64,000 bases of DNA. Source: Cheilinus undulatus. Taxonomy: Eukaryota; Chordata; Actinopteri; Labriformes; Labridae. Within the stretch, counting starts at the first letter, position 1, and the number at the start of each line of letters is the position of its first letter. The notes under the pieces were generated by a model, which was not told where the DNA came from, made no database searches, and saw only the letters and a list, made by a program, of their open reading frames with translations. The stretch spans positions 25,300,719 to 25,364,718 of the forward strand of contig NC_054882.1 of NCBI RefSeq assembly GCF_018320785.1, given 5' to 3'. Positions 57,541 through 64,000 of the stretch are shown in pieces. The position numbers and the translations under genes were made by a program.

Positions 57541-60500
57541 TTAGCGTCCCATTGTTGGCATTGTTACTGCAGGACTCTTCAAAGTGGCGTCTTCTGCTTT
57601 CCACTGTGAGGTTACTGTTTTAATCTGAGTGTAGAACTGGATTCCCTGAAGAAGAAAAAAAGATAAAAGCATTTCCATTAAAATCTAACAGTGCTGGATT
57701 CACACCTGGAACAATGTGATGCTTTTGTTTATTTTGTACTTGTTTTCCGTAGAAGTTCATGTCTCCTCTGAAGGATCCTCTTGATCCGGTGAAAGAGAAC
57801 ATGGGCAGTGGAACCGGGATGGGAACATTGACTCCCACCTGTGGAAAACAAGTATCTCTCCTTCAATTTCCATAATTGTGAGCTTTTTAAAATAATCCCC
57901 CCTGATGTTAAAGTGCTACAAGTGAGATGTGGCAGATGAGTGGTAAATCTGTGTACTCTAACAAACAAACCAACATGGTCACACTAAACAAAACAAAACC
58001 TGCGGCTTATGTTAGAGCGTAGCATGTTCTTATTGAAGAGAAGAAACCCTAAAGAAAACATTTTGTTATGAAAGCAGCAGAGGCTTGGCAAGGTTGGTTT
58101 TAAATGTTTGATACAGCAGGAATAACTTTGGAACACTAAGGCCTTTTGGCGAAGGTGCAGGGAGGGGAAAAAAAGGAAAAGTAGATGTTTGTTGCACCGA
58201 GGTTTGGAGAGGAGCACAGCACATGGCCTGCACAGCATTCCCCGACATGTGAACAGCAAACACAGGGCATAACTAGGGCTTCACAGGCAAACAAACAGGG
58301 GGAAAGCTGGCCATGTTTATGCTTAAATCATGAACAGGACCCTAGGAATCCCTTTCTGAGTTTAATTTAAGATTTCCCTCCTCGAGTACTACCTGGAAAA
58401 AGGTTTCTATGTCCCCCTGTTTTCAGGTAAGACACATATTTGCTGTTGCTATTTGTAGCCTATGCAGGAGGGGAAGTGGAGGGAAGGGGCGCAAAGGTGT
58501 TTATTTTAGGTGAGGGGGCAAACAAGGCTATACTTGACATGGAAAATAATTGTTTTTTTTAATGTGTGTGAATGTTTTACAAACAGAAAAGTGATGAGCC
58601 TCCAGATTGAGATGCTGCGCAGACATGACAGACTGATGTGAATGTCTCCTTTCTCTCAAAACTGAGGAACACATTTGGAGGCAGCAGCCACTCACCTGGC
58701 CCACGTCCACCTCGTGAGTGTATTTGCGTGCAGTGGCGCCATTTGTGGTGAAGATAGCTGTTCCGTTGCCATAGACGTTCTTGTTGACCAAACTGATGGC
58801 ATCATCCAGAGTCTCTGCCTCGAGGACGACCAAAACAGGCCCGAAGATCTCCTCTGTGTAGCACTTCATTTCAGGCTGCGGAGGACAAAAATCGACACTT
58901 TTACAGTCAAACTTTTGATGTTACACAGAGGTAAATACAACTTAAGATGCTAAACCAACATACTGTGACACTGCCAATGATTGTGGGACCAACAAAGTTG
59001 CCGTTCTCATAACCCTTGACATTGACGCTTCGGCCATCCAGCAGCAGCTTAGCTCCCTGGTCCACTCCACTCTGGATCAAACTGCACACTCTCTCCTTGG
59101 CCTGCGGAGAGATCAGGGGCCCCACGTCTGCCCCAGGCTGGTCTCCTAGCAGGGCCCCAAAAAACAACCAGCTATAAGGTTACATAGTATGGCATTTGCA
59201 TGATGTGAGCACATTACTGGCACTGACATTCAAATATGTCTTTTTCCACAAACACGCAAAAGCCAGGACGAGGGGCACCTTCAGGCACGCCCTCAAAAGT
59301 GGATACTTATGGGTTTCCTGTGTACGACACAAATTAGAGTCCGTATCACGGCAAACGGGGAAAATCCTTCTCAATTTTACTCCACATCATTCCTTTCTGA
59401 AAAGGTTTGATGCTCTGAACCGCTATTTAGGTCTAAACCGCGGATCTGGCCACAAATTTGCAGCATGGCTGACTCAACAGGCCGTCTCTCCCAGCTGACT
59501 CCAAAGCGAAGTTACAACAGCGCAGAAGGCGAGAGGTGTGGTTAGGGCAGCGTGGGTGGCCACCGAGATGACTAAACCGAAGGCCCTCAGGGGAAGCAAA
59601 GGTCAGGAGAGACAGAGGTTAAGGATGGAGTGACGGGGTGCGGTACCTGCATTCACTCGCAGGGCCTTGGCTCGTTCCACCAACTCCGGCAGCCAGCTCC
59701 GAGCCTCGCCCACCAGGATGGCCGTGGACAGAGCCATGCAACGCTGTCCCGCTGCGCCAAACGCTGCACCCACAAGCTGGTTCAAAGTGTTCTCCTTGTT
59801 TGCATCAGGCATCACCACACCGTGGTTCTTGGCTCCCTGCAGTGCATAAGAAGTGGTTAGCCTCCTGCTGTTTGATCTCAGAATCAGAGAAAATCACAAA
59901 TTTAATCCTTATGTGATTGACGGACAGGCATGAAATTTAATGGAACGGGATTATTCACAACTTGGCCCTTTAACAGTGATGCACAGCTGAAATCTGTTGC
60001 ACTATCTCACTTCTGTACAGCTGGCAGTGAGGAGAAGAAACCACCATAAACCAAAGTCTGTTGACCAATGCTACCACCTTGTGGACATTTACACCAGGGG
60101 TCAGATAATGTTATATCATCCCATCATGCTCACCATATTGGACTGGACCCTCTTGCCTTTTTTAGATCCCCTCTCGTAGATATACTCCCCAGCTTGATTG
60201 GAGCCAACAAAGCTAATGGCTTTGATAGTTGGATGGTCGCAAATGAAGTTCACAGCTGTGGAGGAATTGACATACAGTTTTAACAATCAAAGTTGCTGTG
60301 TTTGACTATAATTGTCAATACAGTGTAATGGATAATTTGGTAATTTGCCAACTGCCATTTTAAAAGAAATAGAAAAGAAATGAGGCTGCGATTTTGCATT
60401 ACTGAGAATGATAAAAATCACTGAAAAATATTACTGTTTATGATTGGCCTCATTCCTAATTTAGTTTTTTTTTTTAATTGAAATTAATGCTTTTTTACTG

Positions 60501-61377
60501 ACTTGACAAAAGTAATATTGAAATGCTGGTGTTTTTTCTTTTTTAAAATGCGTATTAAAACTCTTAAGAGCCAAGATGAGAGAACTTAATGCCCAAGGAC
60601 ATCTTGTTACGGACATCTTATTTGTATTTGTAAGAAGTGATCTCTTACTAAAAGTATTTTCACATCATTTTTGATGGCTCCTCTAAATATTTTCTGACCA
60701 TTTCTGATTTTTTGTGATGTCTTACCATGATCAAAGTCAGTTTTACAGCAAAAGGAGAAAAAAAATCAAAATTTTATGCAAAGCAAATATCTTGGTGAAT
60801 TGTTTTGACCTTGTAGATCCAGTTTTATTATGTATACAGTGCTTAACAAATTTATTAGAACACCACCCAAAGGAAGGTTTATGCCACAGCTGCCCTAAAT
60901 TAACAGAATTGGTAATTACCAAAATCATTTTTTATGTTTCTGCAATGGTTAATACACCAATATGTAGAAGCTCTTTAACCCAAATGATATTTTTTATGTT
61001 AAAATATAATTATTATTGTTATCCATGAATTTTCAAATTTGCTGATTTACAAAAAAACTGAAAAAACAGTAAAGCACATTATTATTTCTGATTAATATGT
61101 CGAATTATAGTTATTTACTTGCTTTCCTGAACAGAAAAATGAGTTTTGGTGGTTGAATGTTATGTTTGATTAATTTCTGACTTCTCAGAGAGGCCCACTG
61201 AGCTGGCTCAAATTTGGGTATAAAAAGGTGAATTCAGTTTGAAATTCCTCAATCCTGTTCAAAATGGTAAAACGTAGAGAACTCACTGAAAATGAAAGAG
61301 TCCGCATTAAAGCACTTCATGATGCTGGATGGACTCTGAGACAAATATGACAGGTGGTCTAATAAATTTGTTAAGCA

Positions 61378-61414
<37 letters not shown>

Positions 61415-61758
61415 TGACATATAAACACTGGCTAAAGTTACAGACAAACTCGTACCATCATGTTGGCCATGGATGATGTTCAGCGTCCCATCTGGAGCAC
61501 CAGCGTCCTGCAGCATCTTCGCCAGAAGCATGGCGCAGGTCGGGACTCGCTCTGAAGGCTTCAGCAGGTAGGTGTTGCCACACACCATGCCCATAGGGAA
61601 CATCCACAGAGGAATCATAGCAGGGAAGTTGAAGGGGGCGATGCCGGCGCAGACCCCAAGGGGCAGGCGGTATGTGTAGGTGTCCATGTCCTTTGTGATT
61701 GAGGGCAGAGTCTCACCGAGCATCAGAGAGGTGATGCTGCAGGCGTGCTCCACAACCT
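57541..61758 (-). CDS. ALDH6A1: ALDH6A1, methylmalonate-semialdehyde dehydrogenase, C-terminal exons only
   Basis: Seven exons join in phase: 61758-61456, 60255-60134, 59836-59647, 59145-58964, 58875-58696, 57838-57740 and 57645-57541 (stop TAA), giving about 393 aa. The roughly 140 N-terminal residues, including the mitochondrial presequence, lie right of the window. Conserved parts are [20 protein letters not shown] and [12 protein letters not shown] (NAD/CoA fold), [33 protein letters not shown], and [15 protein letters not shown] with the catalytic Cys. [20 protein letters not shown] follows, then [19 protein letters not shown]. The end PTMGR matches human (535 aa). The enzyme oxidatively decarboxylates methylmalonate and malonate semialdehyde to propionyl- or acetyl-CoA in the mitochondrial matrix (valine and pyrimidine catabolism), using NAD and CoA. 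It is convergent with BBOF1. Two Tc1-derived elements lie in its introns. Confidence 0.97.
60837..61380 (+). mobile_element. Tc1/mariner deletion derivative with intact inverted ends
   Basis: The ends 'cagtgcttaacaaatttatt' match in inverted orientation over 28 bp with one mismatch, flanked by TA on each side (60835-60836, 61381-61382). Total length is 544 bp. It keeps the first 28 transposase codons (61264-61350, [20 protein letters not shown] and GWTLRQI), a helix-turn-helix start, then a stop. It lies in an ALDH6A1 intron. Confidence 0.85.
61382..61412. repeat. (TA)n microsatellite at a Tc1 target
   Basis: About 15 TA units directly flank the 3' end of the deletion derivative, whose insertion target is TA. 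Confidence 0.85.
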
Positions 61759-61827
61759 CTGCAAGGAAAATGATGCATGCAACATATAAGTTCATGTGTG
61801 TCAGGTTAATTTGCTTAGTGTGACTTA

Positions 61828-62381
61828 CAGTGCATTTGGAAAATATTCAGGCACAGTTCAGTTTCTTTAATTTTGTTCTGTTGCAGCCTGATGCTACAAT
61901 AATTTAAACTCATTTTTTTCTCATTAATCTACACTCACTAACCCATCATGTTGAGTTTTTGCAAATTCCAAGCAGGCTTTCATGTGTTTTGAACGGGGAA
62001 CAGACTTCCGTCTAGCCACCCCGCCATAAAGCCCAGATGCCAGTGGAGGACTGCAGTGATGTTTTTCCTTCTGGAAGTTTGAGCTCCAGAGATCCTGGGT
62101 GGAAGTGGGACAGTCAAAGTGACCATCGGATTCTTGGTCAAACCTCTTACTAGGATCCATCTCCCCTTATTGCTCACTTTGGCTGGTTGACCAGCTCTTG
62201 GCTAATGTCAGTGTGATAGTTCAGGGTTTTTTTTTTTTTATTAATTTGCAAAACTTTTTAAAATTCTGTTTTCACTTTGTCATGTTGTGGCACTGACTGT
62301 AGACTACTGAGTATAAAAGTGAGGGTTTTTTTTAACTGTAGTATCAGGCTGCAACATAGTTGAAAAAATGTGAATACACTG
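61828..62381 (-). mobile_element. Internally deleted Tc1-like element
   Basis: The left end 'cagtgcatttggaaaatatt' and the right end (complement 'cagtgtattcacattttttc') are flanked by TA. The middle keeps the complement of the N-terminal transposase region ('gtgaccatcggattcttggt') but most of the gene is deleted. It lies just upstream of the 61758 exon of ALDH6A1, within its intron. Confidence 0.75.
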
Positions 62382-62504
62382 TAAGTTCATATGATTTTGG
62401 TTATTTTTCTTTGCACAACTGATTTGTTCAACTTGGACAGCTGTCTACTTTGTTTCCAAAAAAATATACCAAAACAGACAAAGCAGTTACCTTTCTTTTT
62501 GTTT

Positions 62505-62665
62505 GTTTTTTGGGCTTTCACTGACCTTTATTAGATATGACAGTTGAAGAGAGACATGAAATATGGGGAGAGAGAGGGGAAAGACATGGACCGAGACCAG
62601 GAATCGATCTCACAACCACTGCTTTTGGGACTGAAGCCTCAGTATATGGGCGCCTGCTCTACGTA
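62505..62665 (-). repeat. SINE-like repeat, copy 2
   Basis: 'gaaatatggggagagagagg' and 'gaccaggaatcgatctcaca' match the repeat at 36.44-36.6 kb. The latter block in reverse resembles a tRNA box B region. Confidence 0.5.
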
Positions 62666-62699
62666 ATTTTGCTGAAAGTTACGACATACCGGAAATATC

Positions 62700-64000
62700 A
62701 AACGCCCTTCAAAATAAAGTAAAAGTAAAAACGGGAGTAAAGTTGCAATTGCTAAAAGAGGTACAACATTTCAAAATAAGAGCATCCAATCAAAATGGTT
62801 CTCCAAGGACGCCTCACTTTCAAAGCGTGGTCTAAAGGAGGAAATTTCCCATCTGAGGTAAAAGCTCTGTTCATCCAAACTGCTCATCCTGGACCAGTTT
62901 GTGTATTTATTTACCAGGTTTCACATTAATCACAGTGTGTGATATGTCACAATTTATCATTCTGAGGGGCTTGGTAATAGATTACTAGTTAAATGATTGT
63001 AAGGATCCTGAATACCCAGAATACACCTCTTAGCAAAACTAATAGCACTGCTTGCCTTCTGCATCACTAATGTATAAATGTATCAAAAAGTAATAATGGT
63101 CATTTCTTTTGCAAAACCATTGTGCACAGCTGCATTCCCCCTGTATTATATTCATCAGTGTACGGTGTACACCTATTTATGGTAGCAATAATGCAGTCAT
63201 TGCTCCTGTTAACATATTCTGTTATGGCTCTAAATGTCACTTTGGCTTTTGCAAATATGATTTTGATGAAACTACTGATTGCAAATCTCATCGTCAGCGC
63301 ACAGCTTTGCAAATTGCATATTACTGGTGGTGATGTGTGAAAGTCCCACCTAAACAAATGATGTTGGGTCACAATAAATAAATAAATAACAGTAATTAAA
63401 AAAAAAAAAAAAAAGATAAAAAAAAAAAGATAAAGCTTGCTCATACATATTCTGCATGTTATTCTAGATATCAAGTACTGCAGTCCCATTGCTGACCTAA
63501 GCATTCCTTTGTCCCATTAGGGTTATGCTATTTGTAAGTATTACAAAATGCAAGTGGGGCTAAGTAAACTGCTGGTTGTGCATCTCATCTTATGTGGGAC
63601 TAAGCAAACTATCCCTGAGAGGTATTGCCATTTGCTCTCATCACTAACTACAAGCATCCAAATAAGTATTTTCTATGTGCAACCAATCAAACTCTATCAA
63701 GATTGAGTAACCTGCTGCTAAGCTATTGCTAGCTAATATCTAATGTTTGGTGGGTCTAAGCAACTTATTCTTAACTCAGTCATACAGACTAGAATCAAGG
63801 GAGTGAAAAATAGATAAATTAATAAATAAAACTGCTTGCAGTGTAATCACTAATACTAACTAAAATCCTGGGCGTTTCATTTATGGTGGAGCAAAGCAAA
63901 CTGTCCTTAAGCTACCACTGGCTTCACATCTCCCAGCAACAGCAGTTAAACAAACTAGCTAAAAGTTGCTAGCTGGGCATCGCATAAGATAAGGTAAAAA
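62700..64000. other. ALDH6A1 intron, no exon seen
   Basis: I looked on the minus strand for the upstream ALDH6A1 exons (the LADAEGDVFRGLQ region of the family) and found none. A-rich runs lie near 63395-63430. The remaining exons must be beyond the right edge. Confidence 0.55.

Overview
The window is nuclear DNA from a ray-finned fish, probably a spiny-rayed (percomorph) teleost. The evidence is intron-rich genes with GT-AG junctions, vertebrate protein sequences, and dense teleost-type mobile DNA (Tc1-like, hAT-like, L1- and Rex-like LINEs, tRNA-derived SINEs). No prokaryotic, CRISPR or phage feature is present.

Five protein genes can be assembled exon by exon. Left to right: FAM161B (minus, C-terminal exons missing to the left), COQ6 (plus, complete, 12 coding exons, 482 aa), ENTPD5 (minus, complete, 13 coding exons, 506 aa), BBOF1/CCDC176 (plus, complete, 11 coding exons, 501 aa) and ALDH6A1 (minus, seven C-terminal coding exons, N-terminal exons beyond the right edge). 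From established knowledge this is the order and orientation of the human 14q24.3 block, so it is an old conserved synteny. Reading frame and splice phase agree at every junction I joined.

Layout: 1-765 is a Tc1-like remnant. FAM161B occupies 2.3-6.7 kb, with an intron holding a Tc1-like element that itself carries a 5'-truncated L1-like LINE. A hAT-like element (7.8-9.0 kb) lies in its probable 5' intron. A divergent promoter zone (about 9.86-10.5 kb) separates FAM161B from COQ6 and holds an RFX X-box-like site, a CCAAT box and a palindromic ETS site. COQ6 (10.5-24.2 kb) and ENTPD5 (27.2-34.5 kb) are tail to tail. The 10 kb between ENTPD5 and BBOF1 is mostly repeats. BBOF1 (44.8-57.0 kb) and ALDH6A1 (57.5 kb to beyond the edge) are also tail to tail, with their polyadenylation signals only about 100 bp apart.

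The genes are not a functional operon. COQ6 acts in mitochondrial ubiquinone synthesis and ALDH6A1 in mitochondrial valine/pyrimidine catabolism. ENTPD5 is a secretory-pathway UDPase. FAM161B and BBOF1 are ciliary/basal-body coiled-coil proteins, and both have the same CCATAGCAAC decamer upstream. The most unusual protein feature is a long Pro/Glu/Val repeat linker between the ENTPD5 signal peptide and its catalytic domain. I found no wholly new system; the main novelty candidates are that linker, the shared cilia-type promoter motif, and several nested or rearranged transposons.
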